Part shown: positions 44,058 to 52,300 of the stretch, one piece after another
How positions within the stretch are numbered: the stretch's first letter is position 1
How the letters are laid out: the number at the start of each line of letters is the position of its first letter
Source: Streptomyces roseoviridis
GTDB lineage: Bacteria > Actinomycetota > Actinomycetes > Streptomycetales > Streptomycetaceae
Direction of reading: 5' to 3'
NCBI RefSeq assembly: GCF_039535235.1
Contig: NZ_BAAAWU010000001.1
Span: 5,332,001-5,396,000 of the forward strand
Length of the DNA stretch: 64,000 nucleotides
Program-made: the position numbers and the translations under genes
The notes under the pieces: generated by a model
Database searches by the model: none
The model's input: the letters and a program-made list of their open reading frames with translations, nothing else
What the model was told of the DNA's origin: nothing

Positions 44058-44070
44058 GGGGGCCCAGGAG

Positions 44071-45267
44071 ATGGGCAAGGCGTACGTCGTCGGTGTGGGC
44101 ATGACCCGGTTCGAGAAGCCGGAGACCCGGGACTGGCAGTACTGGGACATGGCGAAGGAGGCCGGCGCGGCCGCCCTGGCCGACGCGGGCGTCCCGTACG
44201 AGCGCGTCGAGCAGGTGCCCGTCGGCTACTGCTTCCAGCCCTCCACGGCCGGGCAGCGCGCCGCGTACGAACTCGGCCTGACCGGCGTGCCCGTCTACAA
44301 CGTCAACAACAACTGCGCGACGGCGTCGACCGCGCTGATGATGGCCCGGCAGTTCGTGGAGGGCGGGATCGCGGACTGCGTCCTCGCGCTCGGCTTCGAG
44401 AAGATGACGAGGGGCGCCCTGGGCGCCGGAGCCGGAGCCGGCGACTTCGCGACGTCCCCGGTCGCCCGGCACTACGGGGTCATGGCCGCCGGGCACGGCT
44501 TCGTGGCATCCCCGCCCACCGCCCAGATCTTCGGCAACGCGGCCCGCGAGCACATGGACCGGTACGGGACGACCGAGACGCAGCTCGCGGCGGTCGCCGC
44601 CAAGAACCACCGGCACTCGTCCCGCAACCCCCGCGCCCAGTTCCAGGACGTGTACACGGTCGAGGAGATCCTCGCCGCCAAGACCGTCCACCGGCCGCTC
44701 ACCAGGCTCCAGTGCTCACCGACCTCGGACGGCGCGGCGGCGGCGGTCGTCGCCTCCGAGCGCTTCGTGACGGAACACGGCCTCGCCGGGAGAGCCGTGG
44801 AGATCGTCGCGCAGGCGATGACCACGGACACCGAGGAGTCCTTCGCCTCCGGCTCCTGCATCGACGTCGTCGGCCGTCCCCTGTCGAGGGCGGCGGCCCG
44901 GCAGGTGTACGAGGCGTCCGGGCTCGGCATCGAGGACGTGGACGTCGTCGAACTGCACGACTGCTTCTCGGTCAACGAGCTGCTGACCTACGAGGCCCTC
45001 GGCATGTGCGAGGAGGGCGCCTCCGGCAAGCTCGTGGAGTCGGGCGCGACGACCTACGGCGGACGGTGGGTCGTCAACCCCTCGGGCGGCCTCATCTCCA
45101 AGGGCCACCCCCTGGGCGCCACCGGTCTCGGACAGGCCGCGGAACTGGTGTGGCAGCTGCGGGGCGAGGCGGGCGGACGGCAGGTGACGGGGGCACGGGT
45201 GGGCCTCGCGCACAACATCGGGCTGGGCGGAGCGGCGGTGGTGACGATGCTGCGGCGCGGGGCGTAG
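44071..45267 (+). CDS. SCP2-type thiolase / lipid-transfer protein (Ltp)
   Basis: 398 residues. Thiolase fold with nucleophile Cys in VNNNCATASTALMMA (about 82), then VELHDCFSVNELLTYEALG and the C-terminal GGLISKGHPLGATGLGQAAEL His loop; the second thiolase Cys motif (CxG near the end) is replaced by LAHNIGLGG, as in SCPx/Ltp proteins. In steroid degraders such proteins do retro-aldol or thiolytic C-C cleavage. No DUF35 partner lies beside it, so the aldolase role of Ltp2 is less likely. ATG 44071 is 13 bp after the fadE stop, in one operon under its KstR site. Confidence 0.88.
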   Translation: MGKAYVVGVGMTRFEKPETRDWQYWDMAKEAGAAALADAGVPYERVEQVPVGYCFQPSTAGQRAAYELGLTGVPVYNVNNNCATASTALMMARQFVEGGIADCVLALGFEKMTRGALGAGAGAGDFATSPVARHYGVMAAGHGFVASPPTAQIFGNAAREHMDRYGTTETQLAAVAAKNHRHSSRNPRAQFQDVYTVEEILAAKTVHRPLTRLQCSPTSDGAAAAVVASERFVTEHGLAGRAVEIVAQAMTTDTEESFASGSCIDVVGRPLSRAAARQVYEASGLGIEDVDVVELHDCFSVNELLTYEALGMCEEGASGKLVESGATTYGGRWVVNPSGGLISKGHPLGATGLGQAAELVWQLRGEAGGRQVTGARVGLAHNIGLGGAAVVTMLRRGA

Positions 45268-45414
45268 GGGCGCCGGACCGAGGCGGGGTGAGGGGGGCCG
45301 GACGCCGGTCGGGGGCCTGGGGGCCGGTGCGGGCGGTTGCGTGGTCCACGCCGGGGGCCGGGCGCCGGTCGTAGGGCGCGCGGCCGATGTACGGGGCGGG
45401 ACCGTTCTGCGACC

Positions 45415-46860
45415 ATGACCCGCATGCCGCAGACACGTACCGCGAAGGACTCCGCCACCGACCCCTCCATATCCCCGCCCGCCCGCCTCTGGCTGGTGGT
45501 CCTCGTCGCCTGCGCGGGCCAGTTCCTCGTCGTGCTCGACGTGTCCGTCGTCAACGTGGCGCTGCCGTCGATGCGGACGGCCCTCGGGCTCACCGCGCCG
45601 GGCCTCCAGTGGGTGGTGAGCGTGTACTCGATCGCGTTCGCCGGCTTCATGCTGCTCGGCGGGCGGGCGGCGGACCTGTTCGGCCGCAAGCGCATGTTCA
45701 TGGCGGGACTCGCGCTCTTCACGCTGGCGTCGGTGGCGGGCGGGCTCGCCACCGAGGGCTGGCAGCTGCTCGCCGCCCGCGCCGTGCAGGGCCTCGGCGC
45801 GGCCGTCCTGTCGCCGTCCACGCTGACCCTCGTGACCGCCACCGTGCCCGCCGGACCCGCCCGCACCCGGGCCGTCGGCACCTGGACCGCGGTCGGTGCG
45901 GCGGGCGGAGCGGCGGGCGGCTTCGTCGGCGGCGTCCTCGTCGAACTGCTCTCCTGGCGCTGGGTCCTGCTCATCAACGTGCCCATCGGCGCCCTCGTCC
46001 TGCTCGGCGCCTTCTGCTGGCTCGACGAGAGCCGTGCCGGCGGCGGGCGCCGCCTTGACCTGCCGGGCGCCGTCCTCGTCACGGCGGGCCTGGCGACCCT
46101 CGCGTACGGCATCGTGCAGACGGAACAGTCCGGCTGGACGTCGGCGGCCACCGTGCTGCCCCTGGCGGCGGGCGTCCTCCTGCTCGTGGTCTTCGTGCTC
46201 GTCGAACGGCGGGCGGCGGAACCGCTGATGCCGCTGCGGATCTTCCGTACGCGCGCGGTGTCGGCCGCCAACGTGACGATGTTCCTCTGCGGCTCGTCCT
46301 CGTTCGGCATGTGGTTCTTCATGACGCTCTACGCCCAGAACGTCCTCGGTTACCCGCCGCTCCAGGCCGGTCTCGCGCTCGTGCCGAGCTCCGCCGCCGT
46401 CATCGCCGGCTCCAAACTGGCCCCGCGCCTGATGCCGCTGATCGGCCCCCGCACCTCCGCCGTCCTCGGCGCCCTCGTCGCGGCGACCGGCTTCGCCTGG
46501 CAGTCCACCATGACCGCCGACGGCGGCTTCCTGACGACGATCCTGGGCCCCGGCATCCTCATGATGTTCGGCATCGGCGTCGCCTCCACCCCCCTCGCCA
46601 TCCTCGCCACCACCGGCGCCCCCGCCTCCGAGGCCGGCCTGGCCTCCGGCCTCATCAACACCTCCCGCACCATGGGCGGCGCCCTCGGCCTCGCCACCCT
46701 CTCCACCGTCGCCGCCTCCGTGACCGCCGGCGCCACCACCCCGGAGGCCCTGACCTCGGGCTACGCGGCGGCGTTCCGGCTGGCGGCGTGCGTGCTCGTG
46801 GGGACGGCGGTGGTGATGGCGCTGTGGCTGCCCAAGCCGAAGCCGCAGCCGCAGCCGTGA
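45415..46860 (+). CDS. DHA2-family MFS exporter
   Basis: 481 residues, about 14 membrane helices, usual EmrB/QacA length with no extra domain. Motifs: VVLDVSVVNVALPSM in helix 1, GGRAADLFGRKRMFM loop, AVQGLGAAVLSPSTLTLV (motif C-like), WRWVLLINVPIGALVLL, and QSGWTSAATVLPLAAGV. ATG 45415 or 45424 could be the start; neither has a clear ribosome site. The 147 bp upstream are GGGGGCCGG-like repeats with no gene. Substrate unknown, probably a drug or metabolite. Confidence 0.9.
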   Translation: MTRMPQTRTAKDSATDPSISPPARLWLVVLVACAGQFLVVLDVSVVNVALPSMRTALGLTAPGLQWVVSVYSIAFAGFMLLGGRAADLFGRKRMFMAGLALFTLASVAGGLATEGWQLLAARAVQGLGAAVLSPSTLTLVTATVPAGPARTRAVGTWTAVGAAGGAAGGFVGGVLVELLSWRWVLLINVPIGALVLLGAFCWLDESRAGGGRRLDLPGAVLVTAGLATLAYGIVQTEQSGWTSAATVLPLAAGVLLLVVFVLVERRAAEPLMPLRIFRTRAVSAANVTMFLCGSSSFGMWFFMTLYAQNVLGYPPLQAGLALVPSSAAVIAGSKLAPRLMPLIGPRTSAVLGALVAATGFAWQSTMTADGGFLTTILGPGILMMFGIGVASTPLAILATTGAPASEAGLASGLINTSRTMGGALGLATLSTVAASVTAGATTPEALTSGYAAAFRLAACVLVGTAVVMALWLPKPKPQPQP

Positions 46861-46863
46861 CAA

Positions 46864-46894
46864 CACGGGCCGGCGCCGCCCGGCGCCGGCCGTG
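46864..46894. terminator. Hairpin terminator between convergent exporter and receiver genes
   Basis: CACGGGCCGGCGCCG pairs with CGGCGCCGGCCGTG with one bulged G and a CC loop. Confidence 0.8.
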
Positions 46895-46911
46895 AGCCGT
46901 GGCGTCACCGC

Positions 46912-47469
46912 CTAGGGAGCCTGCGGGTGGGCCCGTGCGGCGGTGCCGGCGGGACCGCTGCCGGCACCGTCACCGGTCCTGGCACCGTCACCGTCACCGG
47001 TCCTGGCACCGTCACCGGTCCCGGTCTCCAGGGCGGTGGAGGCCGCGAGGGCCGGGTCGATGACCGTCTCGCCGCGCAGGGCCCGGCGGATCGCCTCGGC
47101 CAGCTCCTCGACCGGCCCGTCCTTCACGAGGAGGCCCGCCGCGCCGGCCTCCATCGCCCGGCGCAGCCGTCCCGGCCCGCCGAACGTCGTCAGGACCAGC
47201 ACCCGGCAGTCGGGCACCTCCTCCCGCAGGTCCGCCGCCGCGTCCAGACCCGAACGCCCCGGCAGTTCGACGTCCAGGAGCGCCACTTCCGGCCGCGCCA
47301 CCAGTGCCGCGTCCACGACCTCGTCCCCGCGCCCCACCTGCGCGACGACCTCCATGTCCGGCTCCATGCCGAGCAGCAGCGCGAGCCCGCCGCGCCGCAT
47401 GCCCGGATCCTCGGCGAGCAGGACTCTGGTGCGCCTGAGCGGACGGTGGTCCCGCGGCATCTCGTTCAC
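46912..47469 (-). CDS. Orphan NarL-type receiver protein lacking the DNA-binding domain
   Basis: 185 residues. The receiver is complete: acidic AED near residue 20, phospho-Asp in VALLDVELPGRSG (about 65), Thr in LVLTTFG, Lys in GLLVKDGPVEEL. The NarL linker RALRGETVIDPALAASTALETG follows, where a LuxR-type helix-turn-helix should begin. Instead the protein ends in a GTGDGARTGDGDGARTGDG tail. The tail is encoded by 18-bp repeats (46963-47033). No histidine kinase gene is adjacent. It may be a decayed regulator or a phosphate sink. Confidence 0.8.
   Translation of the reverse strand: MNEMPRDHRPLRRTRVLLAEDPGMRRGGLALLLGMEPDMEVVAQVGRGDEVVDAALVARPEVALLDVELPGRSGLDAAADLREEVPDCRVLVLTTFGGPGRLRRAMEAGAAGLLVKDGPVEELAEAIRRALRGETVIDPALAASTALETGTGDGARTGDGDGARTGDGAGSGPAGTAARAHPQAP
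46963..47033. repeat. 18-bp tandem repeat (CCGGTCCTGGCACCGTCA)
   Basis: About three copies plus a partial one, replacing the 3' part of the response-regulator gene. In frame on the minus strand they give GDGART-like repeats. Confidence 0.8.
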
Positions 47470-47552
47470 GAGGAACAGCGTAGATCCGCAGGGCCGTTGG
47501 GGCGCGTCGGGACGGCCGACCGTTCGTGCGGGCGTGCGATAGGTTGCCTGCC

Positions 47553-48113
47553 ATGACTGGACCCGGACCCGGACCCGGACCCGCCGCCTGGCCGCCCGCC
47601 CCGATCGTGACCGACCGGCTCGTGCTCCGTGAGTCGGAGGCCCGCGACCGGGCGGCGTTCCTCGACTTGTTCGCCTCGCCGGAGGTGGGCACCTACATCG
47701 GTGGCGCCCGGCCGCGCGACGAGCTCGACCGGGCGATGCCCGAGGTGCCCGGCCGGCGGCCCGGCCTGTTCGTGATCGAGGCCGACGGTTCGATGATCGG
47801 CACGGTCACGCTCGACCGGCGCGCCCCCGAGCGCCGCGGCCACGTCCGGCCGGAAGGCGGGGAGACCGAGCTCGGCTACCTGCTGCTTCCCGACGCGTGG
47901 GGCCGCGGGTACGCCGCCGAGGCGTGCGCGGCGGCACTCGACTGGGTCGCCGGCGCCCGGCCCGGCGAGCCGGTGGTGCTCTCCACCCAGACCGCGAACG
48001 GCCGCGCGATGCGTCTCGCCGCGAAGCTGGGGTTCACCGAGGTGGAGCGGTTCGAGGAGTACGGCGCCGAGCAGTGGTTCGGGGTGTGGTCCCCGGCCCT
48101 GCCGACCGTCTGA
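47553..48113 (+). CDS. GNAT N-acetyltransferase (RimJ/RimL type)
   Basis: 186 residues. After a GPGPGPG tract (four GGACCC hexanucleotides), IVTDRLVLRESEARDRAAFLDLFASPEVGTYIGG is the RimJ/L-like start. ELGYLLLPDAWGRGYAAEACAAALDWV holds the acetyl-CoA loop, and TQTANGRAMRLAAKLGFTEVERFEEYGAEQWFGVW the C-terminus. ATG 47553 (MTGPGPG). Substrate unknown; related proteins acetylate N-termini or small amines. Confidence 0.9.
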   Translation: MTGPGPGPGPAAWPPAPIVTDRLVLRESEARDRAAFLDLFASPEVGTYIGGARPRDELDRAMPEVPGRRPGLFVIEADGSMIGTVTLDRRAPERRGHVRPEGGETELGYLLLPDAWGRGYAAEACAAALDWVAGARPGEPVVLSTQTANGRAMRLAAKLGFTEVERFEEYGAEQWFGVWSPALPTV

Positions 48114-48265
48114 GCGGTGCGGGCGGGCTGTCCGCGTCACGCCCCGGACAGCGAACGCCCTCGTCGGTACGGAGGTGCCTCGTGCGGATCCGAAGCGCCT
48201 GCGGTGCCGACCGTTCGGGGACCGCGACCGCCCCGGTCCAGCGGTCGGCGTGTGCGGCGCGGGTC

Positions 48266-48724
48266 CTAGTGGTGCCAGGCCCGGCCGCCCGTGTTGTGGA
48301 TGAAGCGCTGCAGGACCTTGAGCGTGGTCAGGTACTCCTCGTCGGAGATGCCCGCGTGCCGCTCGGCCCACAGCTCGTCCTGGAGGGCCGCGGCCTTCTC
48401 GAAGAAGGACCGGCCCTCGGGGGTGAGGCTCAGGCGGCCCCCGTGGTCCTCGGTGATCCAGCCGCGGGCGACCGTGGTGTCGATCTCCTCCTCCATGGTC
48501 CCCGCGCCCGTGGCGAGGTAGCCGCGCAGCAGGCGGGAGACCTCGTCCCGGGTCCGGGGCGACTCGGCGCGGGCGACCTGTGCGAGGACCCACCACTGGG
48601 GCTGTGTGGTGCCGATCCCCGCGAGGGCGGCGCGGGTGCGGCCGACGACGGCGTCGTAGGCGGCCCAGCTCCAGTAGCCGATCGGCTGCCTGATCAGTTC
48701 GGCGTCGTCGTGCGAGTACTGCAT
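48266..48724 (-). CDS. MarR-family winged-helix regulator
   Basis: 152 residues. Helical core AELIRQPIGYWSWAAYDAVVGRTRAALAGIGTTQPQWWVLAQVARAE, recognition region TRDEVSRLLRGYLATGAGTMEEEIDTTVARGWITEDHGGRLSLTPEGRSFFEK with the wing, and a C-terminal dimer helix. ATG 48724 has GGAGGATC. Its promoter (48772-48802) has the elongated 19-bp spacer and dyad of a MerR-activated promoter. Regulated genes unknown. The 152-bp gap to the acetyltransferase gene shows nothing. Confidence 0.87.
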   Translation of the reverse strand: MQYSHDDAELIRQPIGYWSWAAYDAVVGRTRAALAGIGTTQPQWWVLAQVARAESPRTRDEVSRLLRGYLATGAGTMEEEIDTTVARGWITEDHGGRLSLTPEGRSFFEKAAALQDELWAERHAGISDEEYLTTLKVLQRFIHNTGGRAWHH

Positions 48725-48771
48725 GGCCGGATCCTCCGTCGTCGCGCGGAACGGTGCGTGTGATGCGTACG

Positions 48772-48802
48772 ACCGTAGGAACTCAACCGGACTTGAGGTC
48801 AA
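48772..48802 (-). promoter_or_regulatory. MerR/SoxR-type promoter with 19-bp spacer
   Basis: On the minus strand TTGACC (48797-48802) and TACGGT (48772-48777) are separated by exactly 19 bp. The spacer holds the dyad CTCAA-N6-TTGAG, close to the SoxR box CCTCAAG...CTTGAGG. Such promoters are remodelled by a MerR-family activator; none is encoded in the window. Confidence 0.6.
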
Positions 48803-48845
48803 GGAGAACCCGGGCCCCGGCGCCCGGCGCCCGGTCCGCGACCAT

Positions 48846-48860
48846 CTGACATACCGTCAG
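48846..48860. promoter_or_regulatory. Inverted repeat CTGAC-N5-GTCAG upstream of maoC
   Basis: Perfect 5-bp arms around ATACC (ATCTGAC on the left). Fifth member of the shared repeat family, 62 bp before a KstR site in a 300-bp intergenic region that holds no gene. Confidence 0.6.
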
Positions 48861-48921
48861 GAGCAATCGTCAGGAGGGTTCCCAACCCCCCGGCCCTCGG
48901 CTATACATGGGATCACCGAAC

Positions 48922-48935
48922 TGGAACGCGTTCTA
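48922..48935. promoter_or_regulatory. Exact KstR operator upstream of the maoC operon
   Basis: TggAACgcGTTctA matches the KstR consensus at all eight fixed bases and lies 90 bp before the maoC start. Confidence 0.78.
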
Positions 48936-49024
48936 GGTTCGTTCGGTCCCGCACGGCCTCGGCGCGGTCGACGGTGCGGACGGCCGCGCCGAGGTCTTCA
49001 CCTGCCACGAGGAGCCGCAACGCG

Positions 49025-49891
49025 ATGCCCATTGACGCCGCCAAGGCCGTCGCCGCCGAACCCCGCAGCGCCGAGATCACCTGGGACCACAAGGACGTCC
49101 AGCTCTACCACCTCGGCCTCGGCGCCGGCGTCCCCGCGACCGACCCCGACGAGCTGCGCTACACCCTCGAGTCCCGGCTCCACGTCCTGCCCAGCTTCGC
49201 CACCGTCGCCGGCGCCGGCATGGGCGTCGTCGGCGGACTCTCCGCTCCCGGCATCGACATCGACCTCGCCGCCGTCCTGCACGGCGGCCAGTCCATCACC
49301 CTGCACCGCCCGCTGCCCGTCGCCGGCAAGGCCGTCTCGACCTCCCGCGTCGCCGCCGTCTACGACAAGGGCAAGGCCGCCGTCCTCGTGCTCCGCTCCG
49401 AGGCCGCCGACGCCGACGGGCCGCTGTGGACCAGCGACGCCCAGATCTTCGTCCGCGGCGAGGGCGGCTGGGGCGGCGACCGCGGCCCCTCCGAGCGCCT
49501 GGCGCCACCCGCCCGGGAGCCCGACGCCACCGTCGAGCGGCCCGTCCGCGAGGACCAGGCCCTCCTCTACCGCCTCTCCGGTGACTGGAACCCGCTCCAC
49601 GCCGACCCCGAGTTCGCCGGGCTCGCGGGCTTCGACCGGCCGATCCTGCACGGCCTCTGCTCGTACGGCATGACGCTGAAGGCGGTCGTCGACACCCTTC
49701 TCGGCGGCGACGTCACCCGTGTCCGCTCGTACCGCACGCGCTTCGCCGGGGTCGTCTTCCCGGGCGAGACGCTGCGGATCCGGATGTGGGCCGACGGAGG
49801 CCGCACGCAGGTGACGGTCACCGCCGTCGAACGGGACGACGCCCCCGTACTCGCCGACACCGTCGTCGAAACCGTCGTCGACCACTCCTGA
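49025..49891 (+). CDS. MaoC-like (R)-specific enoyl-CoA hydratase, Hsd4B type
   Basis: 288 residues with two hot-dog folds. The C-terminal one has the hydratase-2 motif YRLSGDWNPLHADPEFAGLAGFDRPILHGLCSYG with catalytic Asp and His. The N-terminal one (ITWDHKDVQLYHLGLGAGVPATDPDELRYTLESRLHVLPSFATV) follows the double-hot-dog steroid hydratases such as Rv3538. It would add water across the double bond made by FadE34. ATG 49025. First gene of a three-gene operon under an exact KstR site. Confidence 0.9.
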   Translation: MPIDAAKAVAAEPRSAEITWDHKDVQLYHLGLGAGVPATDPDELRYTLESRLHVLPSFATVAGAGMGVVGGLSAPGIDIDLAAVLHGGQSITLHRPLPVAGKAVSTSRVAAVYDKGKAAVLVLRSEAADADGPLWTSDAQIFVRGEGGWGGDRGPSERLAPPAREPDATVERPVREDQALLYRLSGDWNPLHADPEFAGLAGFDRPILHGLCSYGMTLKAVVDTLLGGDVTRVRSYRTRFAGVVFPGETLRIRMWADGGRTQVTVTAVERDDAPVLADTVVETVVDHS

Positions 49892-49913
49892 CACCCCCGA
49901 GGGGAGCCGCACC

Positions 49914-50990
49914 ATGCGCGCAGCCGTACTGCACGAGATCGGCCAGGACAAGCTCGAAGTCCTCGACGACGTCGAGGCGGTGGGCTTTGGCCCGGGCAAG
50001 GTCAGGATCCGCGTCCGGGCCACCGGACTGTGCCACTCCGACGTCTCCGCCATGAGCGGCGTCCTCCCGCAGCCCGCGCCCTTCGTCCCCGGGCACGAGG
50101 GCGCCGGCGAGATCGTCGACGTCGGCGACGGCGTCACCGGGCTGAGCGCCGGACAGCGGGTGCTGCTGTGCTGGCTGCCCGCCTGCGGCAGCTGCCCCGC
50201 CTGCAGGCGCGGCCAGACCCAGCTCTGCCTGGCCGGGTTCATGAACGCCGGCACCCCCAACTTCAAGCGCCCCGGCGGTGACGTCTTCGGCTTCGCCGGC
50301 ACCGGCACCTTCACCGAGGAGGTCGTCGTCGACGCCGGGTGCGCGGTCCCCCTCCCCGACGACGTGCCCTTCGACATCGCCGCGCTCATCGGCTGCGGCG
50401 TGACGACCGGACTCGGCGCGGCCATCAACACCGCGAAGGTCGAGGCCGGTTCGTCGGTCGCCGTCATCGGCTGCGGCGGCGTCGGCGTCTCCGCGATCCA
50501 GGGTGCCAGGCTCCAGGGCGCCGCCCAGATCGTCGCCGTCGACCCCGTCGAGTCCCGGCGCGAGGCCGCCCTCCGCTTCGGCGCGACGGAGGCCGTCGCC
50601 CCCGACGCCCTCGCCGACGCCAGGCAGCGCGTCACCGGCGGCGAGGGCTTCGACTACGTCTTCGAGGTCGTCGGCAAGTCCGCCACCGCGCGGACCGCCT
50701 ACGAGACCACCCGGCGCGGCGGCACCCTCTGCGTCGTCGGCGCCGGCGCCCTCGACGACTTCCTCCAGCTCAGCATGTTCGAGCTGTTCTTCGACGAGAA
50801 GCGGATCCTGCCCTCGATGTACGGGGGCGGGGACGTGCTCCGCTCGTACGAACGGGCCATCGCGCTCTGGCGGGCCGGCCGCATCGACCTGGAATCCCTG
50901 ATCACCCACCGGGTCCCGCTCACGGGGATCAACGAGGCGCTGGAGCAGATGCGGACGGGCGCGGCACTGCGCACCTGCATCGAGATCTGA
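49914..50990 (+). CDS. Zinc-dependent alcohol dehydrogenase (class III-like)
   Basis: 358 residues. Catalytic zinc: Cys in GLCHSDVSAMSG (about 39), GHEGAGEIVDVGDGV and the later VLLCWLPACGSCPACRRGQTQLC, which also holds the four structural-zinc Cys. Cofactor loop VAVIGCGGVGVSAIQGARLQGA. Full-length fold with the long-chain ADH C-terminus. ATG 49914, 22 bp after maoC. It probably oxidises a side-chain or 3-hydroxy alcohol in the same pathway (context inference). Confidence 0.9.
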   Translation: MRAAVLHEIGQDKLEVLDDVEAVGFGPGKVRIRVRATGLCHSDVSAMSGVLPQPAPFVPGHEGAGEIVDVGDGVTGLSAGQRVLLCWLPACGSCPACRRGQTQLCLAGFMNAGTPNFKRPGGDVFGFAGTGTFTEEVVVDAGCAVPLPDDVPFDIAALIGCGVTTGLGAAINTAKVEAGSSVAVIGCGGVGVSAIQGARLQGAAQIVAVDPVESRREAALRFGATEAVAPDALADARQRVTGGEGFDYVFEVVGKSATARTAYETTRRGGTLCVVGAGALDDFLQLSMFELFFDEKRILPSMYGGGDVLRSYERAIALWRAGRIDLESLITHRVPLTGINEALEQMRTGAALRTCIEI

Positions 50991-51129
50991 GACCCGCCGC
51001 CACCGGGGCGCCTTCGAGACCGGATACGACGAGACCGCGCGAGACCGGGCCCGAAGAGGCCGGGCCCGACGAGGCCGGATCCGGCAAGGCAGGCTCCCCT
51101 ATCCCGTCGAACTCTGAGAGGACCGACCC

Positions 51130-52074
51130 ATGTCACTCCCTCTTGAGGGACTGAGCGCGATCGTCACCGGTGCCGGGCGCGGGCTCGGCCGGGCCGAGGC
51201 CGTCGAGCTGGCCCGGCTGGGCGCCGCCGTCGTCGTCAACGACTACGGGCAGCCGGGCCGGGACGGCTCCGGCGCGGCCTCCGCCGCCCCCGCCGAGGAG
51301 GTCGCGGCGGAGATCCGCGCGGCCGGCGGCCGGGCGGTGGCCCACCTCGGCGACGTCGCCGACTTCGAGACCGCGCGCGGCCTCGTCGACCTGGCGGTGA
51401 CCGAGTTCGGCAAGCTGGACGTCCTGGTCAACAACGCGGGCATCCTGCGCGACCGGATGGTCTTCTCCATGAGCGAGGAGGAGTGGGACTCGGTGATCCG
51501 GGTCCACCTCAAGGGCCACTTCAACACCACCCGTTTCGCCGCGGCGCACTGGCGGGGCCGGGCCAAGGCGGGGGAGAGCGGTGTCTACGGCCGGATCGTC
51601 AACACCTCCTCCGAGGCGTTCCTGGCGGGTTCGGCCGGACAGCCCAACTACGCGGCGGCGAAGGGCGGGATCGTCGGTCTCACCACCTCCACGGCGCTCG
51701 CCCTCGCCAAGTACGGGGTCACCGCGAACGCCATCTGTCCGCGCGCCCGCACCCGGATGACCGAGGACGTGTTCGCGGGCTTCGCCGAGCCGGCGGCGCC
51801 GGACGAGCTCGACCCGCTGTCGCCCGACCACGTGGCGCCGCTCGTCGGCTACCTGGCCTCTCCGGCGGCGGCCGGGGTCAACGGGCAACTGCTCGTGGTC
51901 CACGGCGGCATGGTGGCGATCGTGGACCGCCCCAAGGTGGTCGCCACGTTCGACACGGCCGAGGACGTCTTCACGCACGAGGAACTGGACGGCCTGCTCA
52001 CCCCGTACTACGCGGCCCGACCGGCCGGGGAGACGTTCGCGGCGGCGGAGGTCCTCGCCCTGAAGAAGGGCTGA
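51130..52074 (+). CDS. Short-chain dehydrogenase, Hsd4A-like
   Basis: 314 residues, longer than simple SDRs (about 250) as in Hsd4A/17-beta-HSD4-type enzymes. Cofactor motif TGAGRGLGRAEA, NNAG in VLVNNAGILRDRMVF, catalytic NTSSEAF...YAAAKGG (Tyr-x3-Lys), and a C-terminal extension AIVDRPKVVATFDTAEDVFTHEELDGLL. It would oxidise the 3-hydroxyacyl-CoA made by the MaoC hydratase. ATG 51130. The 139-bp gap after the alcohol dehydrogenase contains GAGGCCGGGCCC-like repeats and no gene, so cotranscription is likely but not certain. Confidence 0.9.
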   Translation: MSLPLEGLSAIVTGAGRGLGRAEAVELARLGAAVVVNDYGQPGRDGSGAASAAPAEEVAAEIRAAGGRAVAHLGDVADFETARGLVDLAVTEFGKLDVLVNNAGILRDRMVFSMSEEEWDSVIRVHLKGHFNTTRFAAAHWRGRAKAGESGVYGRIVNTSSEAFLAGSAGQPNYAAAKGGIVGLTTSTALALAKYGVTANAICPRARTRMTEDVFAGFAEPAAPDELDPLSPDHVAPLVGYLASPAAAGVNGQLLVVHGGMVAIVDRPKVVATFDTAEDVFTHEELDGLLTPYYAARPAGETFAAAEVLALKKG

Positions 52075-52092
52075 AGCGGGCCGACGGGAAAA

Positions 52093-52126
52093 CGGACGGC
52101 CCCCGGGTGTCCCCGGGGGCCGTCCG
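52093..52126. terminator. 15-bp perfect-stem terminator
   Basis: 52093-52107 pairs with 52112-52126 around TGTC, between the SDR stop and the convergent small-peptide gene. Confidence 0.9.
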
Positions 52127-52130
52127 CCGC

Positions 52131-52253
52131 TCACTGGGAGTCGGCCTCGCGACGGTGGCGGCCGTGCGGCGAGGACGTGGAGTCCTCCGCCGGTGCGGCC
52201 GGGCCCCGGTGCTTGCCGGAGCCGGTCGACTCCTGTGCCTCCGTGTTGCTCAT
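52131..52253 (-). CDS. 40-residue hydrophilic peptide gene
   Basis: ATG 52253 with GGGGTGAG about 10 bases upstream. Product has a KHRGPAA and HGRHRR pair of basic motifs in an acidic/Ser-rich background, no Cys, no signal. It begins 47 bp after the beta-propeller gene on the same strand, so the two are probably cotranscribed and the terminator at 52093 ends the unit. I recognise no family; size and composition would allow a small regulatory protein or a modified-peptide precursor, with no evidence for either. Confidence 0.6.
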   Translation of the reverse strand: MSNTEAQESTGSGKHRGPAAPAEDSTSSPHGRHRREADSQ

Positions 52254-52300
52254 GGTGGAACTCACCCCGTAGAAATCGCTCTTGCTGTGCGGCCCGGAGT

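Noticed and set aside
44071..45267. Naming the thiolase Ltp2 (steroid aldolase)
   Set aside because: Ltp2 needs a DUF35 partner encoded beside it; none is present, so only the broader SCP2-thiolase/Ltp label is used.
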